Source: CBDHHC01 sp050633205
GTDB taxonomy: Bacteria > Pseudomonadota > Alphaproteobacteria > Rhizobiales > CBDHHC01
Length of the DNA stretch: 64,000 nt
NCBI GenBank assembly: GCA_050633205.1
Contig: JBOEGA010000026.1
Location: 1-64,000, forward strand
Direction of reading: 5' to 3'
The notes beneath the pieces were generated by a model. It ran no database searches, was not told the origin of the DNA, and saw only the letters and a list, made by a program, of their open reading frames with translations. A program made the position numbers and the translations under genes. This document shows, piece by piece, positions 37,001 to 44,220 of this stretch (the stretch's first letter is position 1; each line of letters begins with the position of its first letter).

Positions 37001-40000
37001 AGGCGGAAACTATTCGTCTGGAATTTTTGCTGCCAGCAGAGGCGGTAAAGGTGGCAAAGGTGGAACTGGAGACTCCGGATATATTGGTGACCTTTCCATT
37101 GGAGGAGAAGGTGGTCAGGCAGGGAGAGCCGGTGAAGTTAAAGTTACAAATAAACGAGAAAATACAAGAGATGATTTGCCACTTATTGTAACGGCTGGTG
37201 AGATGTCAAATGCTATTACAGCGATCAGTGCAGGTGGTCGTGGCGGTGATGGCGGTGATGCCAGGTTCGGTGGAGAATGGTCTGTTATTCAGGATATGAT
37301 TAACAAGTTCCGGACAAATAATGCCTGGAAATCCAAAGACGATTTCAAGAAGGCTTTAAAATCCTTCAGAGACAAAACCTTCTTACCAAGAATGGGGCTT
37401 GCTCTGGCCTGGAATGGTCGAGATGGAGCTGACGGAGCTCTTGTACACATTGACAGTGAAGGCATTTTGAGTACTGCAGGTGAATTATCGCACGGTATTC
37501 TGGCTATGAGTAATGGTGGTCATGGTGGTGCAGGAGGCAGTACTTATTCGAGTAATATCGGTAAACTTCCAAGGCCTGGTACAGGTGGTAGTGGCGGTGC
37601 TGGTGGCATGGTTGATATTATACACAATGGCGATATTTATGCCATTGGTAATGGATCACACGGCATTGTTGCTCAATCCACTGGTGGTAAGCGTGGAGAA
37701 AATGGTCAGGTAGAATATGCCTGGCTTGAAATGCCGTGGGACCTGACGCCTGATGCTAACTCTGATGATATAGCAGACTGGGATAACCCCGGTGTTGAGA
37801 TTGGCGATATTCCAATAATACCAGGGCTGGATATATTCAAAAAGGCAGAAGATGGTAACGGTGGTACTATATCGATAAATGGTGAAGGCCTGATATATGT
37901 GGGTAATGCTGGTAATACCGATGCCTCAATTGGTATTCTTGCTCAAAGTATCAGTGGTGCAGAACCATTGGTGAAGGAAGTTACTGTTGAGATTAACGAA
38001 GAAGATCCTAATGGTGATGGAGATACCAGCGATGCTGTTGACCTGGATGGGGATGGCAAGACAGATGGCAAGGTTCAGGTTGTCAATCTGGTTCCAACTG
38101 GTGAGCGTATAACTTCCAAGCCGGGAAGCGGCAAAGGCGGTGATATCATTATCGATCGCAGTGGGGCTATCATGAGTCCTTATGACAATGGTATTGCAGT
38201 ATTGCTTGAAAGTGCAGGCCAGCAGGGAGGTGGGAACATTGAATTCACCTTCAATAAAGGGAGCAATGAAATAAAGCTTTCAGATGCCGATGATGCACAG
38301 GACTTTAATGGTTATATCATTGGTGGAAGTGGCAGTGATGGTGCAGCTATTCTGATCAGAGGGGGGGCTGATAACAAGATTACCCTTGGTGAAGGTACCA
38401 CTGTTTATTCAGGAAACTACAGAACGATAATTTCTGAAGATTCTTACGGAGATTTCAGTGTTATCGGTAATGACACAATCAATAACCATGGAAAGGTTAT
38501 TGGTAATGTTGACCTTGGCAGAGGCAATAACACATTTAATAACAAGGCGGGAGCTGAGTTCGTGACATATGAGCATGTCAGGCTTGGTAGTCCGGGCAAC
38601 TATCTTGTTAATGAAAGTGGCGGTTTGATAAATCCTTACGGCCTTGGTGTTGGTGAAACAAAGGTTGATGGTGGATATGTCGGAGAAGATGGCAGTAAAA
38701 TGCGCTTTGACGTACACTTTGGTTCAACCCGAACGCCTTATGTTTCTACTGGTGGTACCAATACAGGTCATACCTCAGGCTCAAATCCGAATTATGATAG
38801 CGATCATAGTGGTTCGCAAAATCCGGATGCAGATAAGTTTGCTGATATGACTGCTCGTGAAATTATTGAGTATTACAAGAATAACAAACCTTCAGCAGGT
38901 GAGAATGTACCGGATATTGCTAACCCGGACAGACCTGGTCAGGGATTTGGTTCTAATGAATTTGATAATGACACAAATGATACTGACGATAACGAAACCA
39001 GAGCGAACAACCCTGAGGGTAGTGATCGTATGGTCTTTACAGGTAATGTTCACCTGAATGGTGCTATCTATATTGATCTGTTCAACCTTAGCAGGGGTGA
39101 GGAAACGCTGGTAATCTCAGAAGGGGACCTGACTGTTGGTAATGATCTGAAACTGGAGAAACTTTTCAGTAGTGCAGCTCTATCCAATATGGATTATGAG
39201 GTGATCAAGGATGCTGATGGAAAAAGTCGTTTTATTGTAAAAATTGAAACTGATATTCAGAGGCTTGCTGCGAAGGGGAACCAGTCCAGTCTGAGTGTTC
39301 ATCTTGATGAAATTGTGAATGAGAGTGAGGATGGTGCCGGAGATGGCCTTTCTAATGCTCTGGCTTCTCTCGTCAAGGTTCCGGAGGGCCAGGAACATCT
39401 GATTGCTGCCTCGTTGGATACCGTTCATTCTGAGGCCTACCTTTCCCAGTTTACAAGTGCATTATTTTCTGACCTTGGTTTTGTGGACAGAATGGCAAAT
39501 TGTGGAACCCATGGTATAAGTTCCAGAATAGTTAATGGTAATTGCATCTGGGGGCAGGCTACTGTCAGGCAATTTGAGCAAGGAAGCAGTCTTACCAGTT
39601 TTGGAATGGAAGAAGATAGTCATATCTTTGCCGGAGGTTATCAGAGGGCAATATCCGAGAATGTGATGCTTGGAGTTTCTCTTCAATATGACCAGGGAAC
39701 TTTGAAGGTTGAAGACAGGCTGACAAGTAAAATCAAAGCCGGAAAAATAGGTGGCTTTGGCAGATATAAAGAAGGGCCTTTTGAATTTACACTTGGGGCA
39801 AACTACGGTTACAGCTGGTATGATAATAGCAGACGGATCAGTCTTCCAACCCAAATACTGAATGACGAAGGAGAAACTGAATATGGCCTTGGGGTTTTGC
39901 TTGCAAAAGGAAAAAGCTCTATTCAGTCTGGTGGTGTTCAGTTGCAGCTTGCCTATAAGCATGAGACCCGGAAGATGTATATTAAGCCCTTCATTGATTT

Positions 40001-40409
40001 AAGAGCAAACTATCTGGAGTTTGATAAACTTAAAGAAAAGGGAATCGATGGGCTGGGGCTCAGTTTGAAAGATTCCGATAACTGGCAGCTTTCCATTAAA
40101 CCAGGTATTGAGTTCGGCGGAGAGTTTGAGGTTAAAGAAGGTATTTCAATTCGTCCTCACCTGATGCTTGGTGCGATATTCTTTAACGATAGTTCGTGGA
40201 GTACACAAACTGCATTTGCAGGTTCTCCAGGGGATGTTTCAGCATTTAATATTGATGGTGAATTTGATGATGTGCTTGCTACAGTAGAGGCAGGTATTGA
40301 TATGCGTTTTGAAAAAGAAGGCTTAAATCTCAAGCTTCAATATGGTGGTAAATTCTCAGATAATGTTGAAGAGCATTCTGGAACTGTAAGAATGTCTGTT
40401 GATTTCTAG
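31059..40409 (+). CDS. Giant Gly-rich autotransporter adhesin (type Va), about 3116 residues
   Basis: The ATG at 31059 has AGAGG 6 bases upstream; an in-frame ATG at 31005 would add 18 unlikely residues. An extended signal peptide covers about residues 1-50. The passenger consists of some 34 imperfect repeats with core SHGINAxSxGGxGGxGG, separated by VTNxGxIxTxG strands, probably a long beta-helix or roll. It loses regularity after about residue 2220. A DPNGDGDTSDAVDLDGDGKTDG stretch near residue 2315 looks calcium-binding. An Asp/Asn-rich linker follows. The autotransporter barrel runs from about residue 2830 (CIWGQATVRQFEQ) to the terminal MSVDF, ending in Phe as such barrels do. Predicted function: surface adhesion. 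G7 runs at 31561 and 38361 could permit slippage. Confidence 0.92.
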   Translation: MFSRFASCRPDVSFVRIVSSTSKKLIFRSCLFAIALTGAVAGQNVAVVKADGIDLSTKGADGKKGKKNFYFFWSTTTDGEKGKDGGKIDKTIKQDVTSSSSHGINAVSTGGKGGDSASSWGVFYSGTGNAGRGGNGGEIELNYDGTLSVSGDGNHGINAVSQGGNGGRGGKSEAAFASDSGSSGNGGQGGKVTVTNNGHISTTGNESYGINAVSRGGVGNGGGYAGSGFVSVGGRGGDGASGGDVTVTNNGVIETHGSGSHGINALSEGGNGGSGEGGLGVFIGGVGGSGGKSGDSGKVEVTNKGSITTRGNEAHGINAVNGSSQGGNSGWGGGLFFGATQNAGNGGSSGEIIITNGKDGEIRTHGNSSHGINAESYSGNGGRGGNVFGVLFGLGGAGGSGGGSSGTIDITNEGKIATSGDGSHGINAISHGGSGGDSGLGLSAFFGAALDAGSGSGSGNITITNSGEIHTSGSGSHGINAETSGGNGGHGQGSFGLIFALAGLGGDGALAGQIDITNNGLITTSGNNSHGINAISNGGNGGNSGWSGSLLIGAAQDAGGGAAGGKITIVNSKDGEIHTKGDGSHGINAESTGGHGGHAQGTIGVLFSLAGLGGNGDLGGQIDITNQGTITTSGDGSHGINAVSTGGYGGNSGWSGGLIAATQHAGNGGAGGLINITNTGMIQTTGEKSHGINAVVTGARGGNGGDVIGALIGVAGKGGRSEGAGDIVINNEGSIVTSGTGSHAINAVSAGGYGGTGGWAGWGMLAAVAGGGGDGGNGGKVTVNDKNTRTDRVFFTMGKEAHAVNAESKGETGGQGGLTVGFHLFAGGSGSGSGGNGGNGDTVDINFLNSRTTVLTAGENAHGLVAKSQGGSGGNGGMSVDVTGGMGVALGLSFANSGGDGGHGGDVSVRNRATIVTGYTEDGVTDGVVNNGKNAYGINAVSNGGDGGRGGDGYVFSFAIPYKGSPAGSAAIGLSGRGGNGGNSGSVYVQNSGKVITYGEGAHAINAVSQGGNGGNGGNIISGAGAFGTSHTAAVAFGKAGDGGAGGAGGIVDTSNYGSIYTKGDGAYGINAESTGGDGGNGGMAISAGIAYSLGSSVPGVNKSKSVAGSVAWSGNGGKGGNASSVTVSNAGKIITDGKSSYGINAVAKGGKGGDGNVAVSVSLAPDANISSAVEGKGGNGGTGDQVTVSNRGVIATFGDKSHGINAESVGGDGGVTDVTVAAGVSGGFSLNFDIPAYGGTGGNGSTVTVTNKGVIYTNGDNAYGINAASRGGNGGNGGTNAAANLSLGGDTGVNVVSGSFGGQGGAGGYVNGQNIGQILTEGEGSHGMYGTSAGGQGGLGGDVITVGALNKHGLNVSVGGAGGNGGGAGSVNLTNRDIIQTTGHNSIGMYGRSNGGNGNTGGMSIAVGVGQILPEKFGIKNSPAGAGLQGGKTNVVSRISNRLKNTPIQGAVSVGRKGGDGGNGENVTLKNKPGYKVRTCKFIFFCSEAVQDEEPEEVNGGNFFTRLVSNTKVTKLEATIYTAGNSSHGMKGESSGGDGGEGGKALAVAGEGYSKDRNAVDITDTTKVDRFKDPKSGNIAVSFAGDGGRGGNAGVIDLTNSGDIVTSGHGSSGMYFHGAGGHGGDGGNSGLGKKFWGDGLYGLNLNFDGESILDLGEDAELGFGGAYVYGTGQGSIGIAISKGGNGGHGGKGGQLIGLNEGNVWTNGVGSAGIKADASGGNGGDGGIANAGAIAFAAETTTSIAIAVGGDGGNGGKGGIINFTNTGNIITEGTSSAGIDAISAGGRGGDGGTARAFYLQRNKSKPKDTPGTGSSTSSTRPDSGSSLSDAMNSAGDAGGKPNKSLISAAWDHIRKNQKPSKGDDALANANNSEYGFEMTFGMGGSGGHGGDGGTVDITNQGQIYTEGAFSAGVNAASIGGDGGNGGDSARGIGILWALAEVESLSPHWATLTNPKIDIGGNGGNGGNGSTVTISNSGKIYTGGNYSSGIFAASRGGKGGKGGTGDSGYIGDLSIGGEGGQAGRAGEVKVTNKRENTRDDLPLIVTAGEMSNAITAISAGGRGGDGGDARFGGEWSVIQDMINKFRTNNAWKSKDDFKKALKSFRDKTFLPRMGLALAWNGRDGADGALVHIDSEGILSTAGELSHGILAMSNGGHGGAGGSTYSSNIGKLPRPGTGGSGGAGGMVDIIHNGDIYAIGNGSHGIVAQSTGGKRGENGQVEYAWLEMPWDLTPDANSDDIADWDNPGVEIGDIPIIPGLDIFKKAEDGNGGTISINGEGLIYVGNAGNTDASIGILAQSISGAEPLVKEVTVEINEEDPNGDGDTSDAVDLDGDGKTDGKVQVVNLVPTGERITSKPGSGKGGDIIIDRSGAIMSPYDNGIAVLLESAGQQGGGNIEFTFNKGSNEIKLSDADDAQDFNGYIIGGSGSDGAAILIRGGADNKITLGEGTTVYSGNYRTIISEDSYGDFSVIGNDTINNHGKVIGNVDLGRGNNTFNNKAGAEFVTYEHVRLGSPGNYLVNESGGLINPYGLGVGETKVDGGYVGEDGSKMRFDVHFGSTRTPYVSTGGTNTGHTSGSNPNYDSDHSGSQNPDADKFADMTAREIIEYYKNNKPSAGENVPDIANPDRPGQGFGSNEFDNDTNDTDDNETRANNPEGSDRMVFTGNVHLNGAIYIDLFNLSRGEETLVISEGDLTVGNDLKLEKLFSSAALSNMDYEVIKDADGKSRFIVKIETDIQRLAAKGNQSSLSVHLDEIVNESEDGAGDGLSNALASLVKVPEGQEHLIAASLDTVHSEAYLSQFTSALFSDLGFVDRMANCGTHGISSRIVNGNCIWGQATVRQFEQGSSLTSFGMEEDSHIFAGGYQRAISENVMLGVSLQYDQGTLKVEDRLTSKIKAGKIGGFGRYKEGPFEFTLGANYGYSWYDNSRRISLPTQILNDEGETEYGLGVLLAKGKSSIQSGGVQLQLAYKHETRKMYIKPFIDLRANYLEFDKLKEKGIDGLGLSLKDSDNWQLSIKPGIEFGGEFEVKEGISIRPHLMLGAIFFNDSSWSTQTAFAGSPGDVSAFNIDGEFDDVLATVEAGIDMRFEKEGLNLKLQYGGKFSDNVEEHSGTVRMSVDF
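31350..37710 (+). repeat. About 34 degenerate Gly-rich repeats in the autotransporter passenger
   Basis: Each unit centres on (S/A)HGINAxSxGGxGGxGG. Early units show HGINAV or HGINAE in near-perfect form; later ones drift to GMYGRS, GIKADA and GILAQS. Spacing is mostly 45-70 codons. Within 32.0-33.1 kb, units ending SGWSGGL-type and FGLGGAGG-type alternate, suggesting that two-unit blocks were duplicated. Codons differ between copies, so the expansion is not recent. Confidence 0.8.
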
Positions 40410-40416
40410 CAGAGCA

Positions 40417-40453
40417 GAGGTTGTCTTTGAGAATTTTGATCAAAGGCAACCTC
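40417..40453 (+). terminator. Hairpin after the autotransporter gene
   Basis: A 14-bp stem with one G-U pair (40417-40430 with 40440-40453) and a 9-base loop lies 7 bases after the stop. The following T run is weak. Confidence 0.6.
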
Positions 40454-40587
40454 GCCTTTAACTAAAGAACAGGTTTACTCATATATACCCCTTATACACA
40501 ATATATTCTAAATACAGAATTGCATTCGATATACTGAATTCGAAATATTGGTGGCATAAAAGGGAAGCTGGTTAGTACTTTTGCTGT

Positions 40588-41574
40588 TTATTCAAAGGGG
40601 TACTTCAAGTTAATTTTAGAGCGTATATTATCCATCAACTCCATATTCGCCTGTGTGTCGCTCCATGGATTTTCAGGGCTTTCCAGTAGACCATTGCGAA
40701 AACAATTCTGGGCCTCGAGAATTTCATACTCAAAGCCTGTGCTTATGAATGGCAGTTCCACTGTTTCTATAATATTGTCGCGTTTTAATGTTGCTTTTGT
40801 TGCGGCCCAGAAAGGAGAGGCAATGGAAATACTGCCTTCATCTCCATAGATTATAAATTCATTGGATGTGTCCATAAGCAAACTTACTGATAGTTGCGAT
40901 ATGGATTGGTCTGCATATTTCAAAGTGATTGAGTTCATAGCGTCGACACCTGTTGATGCCATTCGGGTATCAACGCTAAAGGTGACTGGATTGTTTCTCT
41001 TAACCCATTGAGAAACGGATATATTATAAATGCCGATGTCCAGCAGTGCACCACCTGCAAGGTCTGGATTGAACAGGCGGTCTTTCGGATTAAAGGGTGC
41101 CTTAAATCCGAAAGTCGATGTCATCAGTTTGATGTCGCCAATCAACTTTTTATCGAGCCAGTCTTTGACCTCTTTATATACAGGCAGGAAGCGTGTCCAC
41201 AAGGCCTCCATCAGAAAGAGGTTTTTACTACGAGCGAGTTCGAATAACTCGCGGCTTTGCCCGGCATTAACCGTCAATGGTTTTTCACAAAGGACTGCCT
41301 TTCCGGCCATTAGACAAAGCCTGATATGGTCATAGTGAGCGTTGTGAGGGCTGGCGATGTAGATGAGGTCAACAAGAGGGTCGTTGAGAAGATCATCGAA
41401 ACTCTGACAGGGATTGCTGATATTGTATTTTTTTGCGAAAGACTGTGTTTTATCAAAGTTTCTTCCTGCTACGGCATGGATAACGCCATCATCGATGTGT
41501 TTTATTGCATCGGCAAATGAGTTTGCAATACGTCCGGGACCAAGGATTCCCCATTTAACAGTTTTTTTTAACAT
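40588..41574 (-). CDS. Gfo/Idh/MocA family NAD(P)-dependent oxidoreductase
   Basis: This 328-residue dehydrogenase has the N-terminal Rossmann motif WGILGPGRIANSFADAI, and VLCEKPLTVNAGQ contains the family's EKP motif. The C-terminal substrate domain is complete. Related enzymes oxidise sugars such as xylose or dihydrodiols. It follows the ROK repressor gene by 31 bases on the same strand and faces the xyl operon across it, so a pentose-related role is plausible. Confidence 0.88.
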   Translation of the reverse strand: MLKKTVKWGILGPGRIANSFADAIKHIDDGVIHAVAGRNFDKTQSFAKKYNISNPCQSFDDLLNDPLVDLIYIASPHNAHYDHIRLCLMAGKAVLCEKPLTVNAGQSRELFELARSKNLFLMEALWTRFLPVYKEVKDWLDKKLIGDIKLMTSTFGFKAPFNPKDRLFNPDLAGGALLDIGIYNISVSQWVKRNNPVTFSVDTRMASTGVDAMNSITLKYADQSISQLSVSLLMDTSNEFIIYGDEGSISIASPFWAATKATLKRDNIIETVELPFISTGFEYEILEAQNCFRNGLLESPENPWSDTQANMELMDNIRSKINLKYPFE

Positions 41575-41605
41575 TATTTTTTCTCATTTTTTATAGATTG
41601 AAAGA

Positions 41606-42805
41606 TCAGGAGTAGCCGGATTGCAACTCCATAATTCTTAGATCCAAATCAGAAAGGCACGACAGAATATTTCCTTCAAATACAAGTGATGTTTCGTCAT
41701 CCCGAATGGTGATTTCGGGCATTCCTCCAAATTTTACCTGAATATTTTGTGCGATATGCTTTTTAACAGAAGGAAGCATCAGGTCCAGGTAGCGGATGCC
41801 GGGGCCTGTGATGGTTAGCGGCATTGTACCATGGAGGCTATAAAGGCGAGAGAGGCCGGTTCCCAGAACTTCTCCGGCCAGCCGGAAAGCGTATTCAGCC
41901 ATATTGTCACCGTTTCGGGCCAGATCTGCGATTTTATCCATTTCCTTCAGAGGTATAAAATTTGCAGGAACTGTATCTTCGGGAGCTTCAAAGGCCTTTC
42001 GCAATATGCCATAAAAGCCAGAGTAGGCCTCGATGCAACCTTTTAAACCGCAACGGCATGTGGGTCCATTTGCCTGATGAATCATATGACCAAATGCGGG
42101 TGATGTTGATGAAAGCTGTCCGGTTGGGGAGCGTGTGGCTATGCCAATACCTATACTGTGCCCCAGAGACAGGGTGCAGACCTGGGAAAGGGACTGGTTA
42201 TTATTTGCTATGGCCCTGGCAATGAAGCAGGTCTCGTTGGTTAGCGATATTACTGCATTCCAGTCAGCGCTTAGCAGTTGCTCAAAGTCAACCGGCTGTT
42301 TCCCGAATATTGCTGACCATAAAAGGACGGGCTTTTCTGAAGATATTACCCCCTTGCTGGTAATTGATATCATGAGAATCTTTTCTCCTGACAGTCCGTT
42401 TCTGGATACCAGTTTATCAAGAGTGGCTTTTATTTCTTTAATAAAAGCTGCAACTTTTGTCTTTTCAGATGTTCTGCTGACTTCTATGCGATCTCGGATA
42501 ATTCCGGAAAAGTCCACAAGTGAATATTCCAAACTGTCGGAGGTAATTCTAACTGCAATAAGGTAGGCACATTCAGGGTTTTGTTTAAACAGAACTTTTG
42601 GTCGTCCCCGGCCGGGGCCAGCTTCCTGTGGCAGTCGTTCCAGAATGTTTTCACTTTCAAGCTGTGAAGTTATTCCGGATACTGTTGCAGAACTCAATCC
42701 GGAAATTTTTGAGATATCTGTATGAGCTGCAGGTCCCAATGAGCGCAGTGTTGAGAGTACAAGGGCGCAATTCTGACGGCGCAGGGATTCTGAATTTGCT
42801 ATCAT
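41606..42805 (-). CDS. xylR: ROK family repressor, probable XylR of the xylose operon
   Basis: This 399-residue protein has an N-terminal winged helix (ALVLSTLRSLGPAAHTDISK, then SSATVSGITSQLE) and a ROK sugar-kinase-like body with the zinc-binding motif CRCGLKGCIEAYSG. In alphaproteobacteria such proteins repress xylose genes and are released by xylose. It is divergent from xylF, with two matching operator-like sites between them. The symbol is given from context and family, not from experiment. Confidence 0.83.
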   Translation of the reverse strand: MIANSESLRRQNCALVLSTLRSLGPAAHTDISKISGLSSATVSGITSQLESENILERLPQEAGPGRGRPKVLFKQNPECAYLIAVRITSDSLEYSLVDFSGIIRDRIEVSRTSEKTKVAAFIKEIKATLDKLVSRNGLSGEKILMISITSKGVISSEKPVLLWSAIFGKQPVDFEQLLSADWNAVISLTNETCFIARAIANNNQSLSQVCTLSLGHSIGIGIATRSPTGQLSSTSPAFGHMIHQANGPTCRCGLKGCIEAYSGFYGILRKAFEAPEDTVPANFIPLKEMDKIADLARNGDNMAEYAFRLAGEVLGTGLSRLYSLHGTMPLTITGPGIRYLDLMLPSVKKHIAQNIQVKFGGMPEITIRDDETSLVFEGNILSCLSDLDLRIMELQSGYS

Positions 42806-42926
42806 ACTTTTAGACCTGTATCCTGTGTAAATGCCTGACTAATTGCAGTTACATCAGTTAGTTAAAGTCATTGTCTATCTTATATAAAAAATGAATACAA
42901 CGGTATATTCCGAAGATTGGCATTAT

Positions 42927-42947
42927 TTTTCTTTCCTGTCGAGAAAA
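42927..42947. promoter_or_regulatory. Putative XylR (ROK) operator 1
   Basis: The site has the form TTTTCT-N9-AGAAAA. The same arms and spacing recur at 42961-42981. It lies between divergent xylR and xylF. Confidence 0.65.
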
Positions 42948-42960
42948 ATAGTGTAGTATA

Positions 42961-42981
42961 TTTTCTCAGGTGTTGAGAAAA
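42961..42981. promoter_or_regulatory. Putative XylR (ROK) operator 2
   Basis: The site has the form TTTTCT-N9-AGAAAA, with inner symmetry extended to TTTTCTCA and TGAGAAAA. Its centre is 34 bp from that of operator 1, near three helical turns, which would allow cooperative binding on one face. Confidence 0.68.
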
Positions 42982-43076
42982 ATAATAATATCAATGCTGA
43001 AATCCTATCTAACGTAACTACCTATCTGGAAGAAATCGGACAAACAAAAAACTGATTTAGCAAGGGAGGATGAATG

Positions 43077-44117
43077 ATGAAAGTAACTAGTCGACTACTC
43101 GCAGGTCTTCTGGCCTTCATTATCATGAATGCTACGGCATTCGCAAAAGATCTGGTCGTTGGAGTATCATGGTCAAATTTTCAGGAAGAGAGATGGAAAA
43201 CCGATGAGGCTGCTATCAAGTCAGCATTGGCTAAAGCAGGGGCTAAGTATATTTCTGCAGACGCTCAATCGTCGGCTGCAAAACAGTTATCTGATGTTGA
43301 GAGCCTGATTGCACGAGGCGCTAATGCGCTTATTATTCTGGCTCAGGATGCAGATGCCATTGGTCCTGCTATACAAAAAGCTGTTGCAGAGGGAATTCCT
43401 GTTGTTGGTTACGACCGGCTCATTGAGAATCCTAAAGTATTCTATATTACTTTTGATAACAAAGAGGTAGGGCGCATTCAGGCGCGTGAGGTGCAAAAGG
43501 TAGCAGAAAAGGGGAATTACGTCTTTATCAAGGGTTCCTCAGCAGATCCAAATGCAGACTTTTTATTTGCAGGCCAGGTTGAGGTCCTCAAAAAGGCTAT
43601 GGAAGAAGGTAAAATCAAGAATGTTGGTGAAGCCTACACCGATGGATGGAAGCCTGAAAATGCTCAACGTAATATGGAGCAGATACTTACCAAAAACGAT
43701 AACAAGGTTGATGCGGTTGTTGCGTCCAATGACGGTACTGCAGGTGGAGTTATTGCAGCTCTGAGTGCTCAGGGGCTAGCTGGTACAGTTCCGGTTTCAG
43801 GGCAGGATGGCGATCATGCAGCACTGAACAGGGTCGCTCTTGGCACGCAGACTGTGTCTGTGTGGAAAGATGCCCGCGCTTTGGGAGCCAAGGCAGCAGA
43901 AATTGCAGTGTTGCTTGCAAATGGGAAAGCCATGAAAGATGTTCCCGGGCTGGTTAAATTTTCAGGAGGTCCCAAAGGTGTCACGATGAACTCATTGTTT
44001 CTCGCACCTGTGGCAATTACAAAAGATAACCTCAATGTTGTTATAGAAGCTGGCTGGATCACCAAAGATAAGGTCTGTCAAGGTGTGAAAAGCGGAGCTC
44101 CTGCTGTTTGCAAGTAG
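43077..44117 (+). CDS. xylF: D-xylose ABC transporter substrate-binding protein
   Basis: This periplasmic sugar-binding protein of about 346 residues has a signal peptide ending near AFAK. The XylF pattern is visible in VGVSWSNFQEERWKTDE, SAAKQLSDVESLIARGANAL, PVVGYDRLI and ASNDGTAGGVIAAL. GGAGGA sits 7 bases before the ATG at 43077; another ATG lies 3 bases earlier. It is the first gene of xylFHG-xylB-xylA. Confidence 0.94.
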   Translation: MKVTSRLLAGLLAFIIMNATAFAKDLVVGVSWSNFQEERWKTDEAAIKSALAKAGAKYISADAQSSAAKQLSDVESLIARGANALIILAQDADAIGPAIQKAVAEGIPVVGYDRLIENPKVFYITFDNKEVGRIQAREVQKVAEKGNYVFIKGSSADPNADFLFAGQVEVLKKAMEEGKIKNVGEAYTDGWKPENAQRNMEQILTKNDNKVDAVVASNDGTAGGVIAALSAQGLAGTVPVSGQDGDHAALNRVALGTQTVSVWKDARALGAKAAEIAVLLANGKAMKDVPGLVKFSGGPKGVTMNSLFLAPVAITKDNLNVVIEAGWITKDKVCQGVKSGAPAVCK

Positions 44118-44160
44118 GTGTAATGTTTTCTGATAATAATATCAAAAAATAGAAATACAG

Positions 44161-44193
44161 TCCCATACCGTGAAAATTGTGATCGGTATGGGA
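44161..44193 (+). terminator. Intercistronic hairpin between xylF and xylH
   Basis: A 10-bp perfect stem (44161-44170 with 44184-44193) with a 13-base loop lies 43 bases after xylF and 27 before xylH, with no T run. It probably sets a higher level of binding protein than of permease, like the hairpin at 28121. Confidence 0.6.
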
Positions 44194-44220
44194 TATCAGA
44201 AACCTTAAAGTAATAATACA

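Noticed and set aside
31350..37710. Repeats as a CRISPR array
   Set aside because: The units are coding, vary in length and sequence, and translate to Gly-rich protein repeats in one frame.
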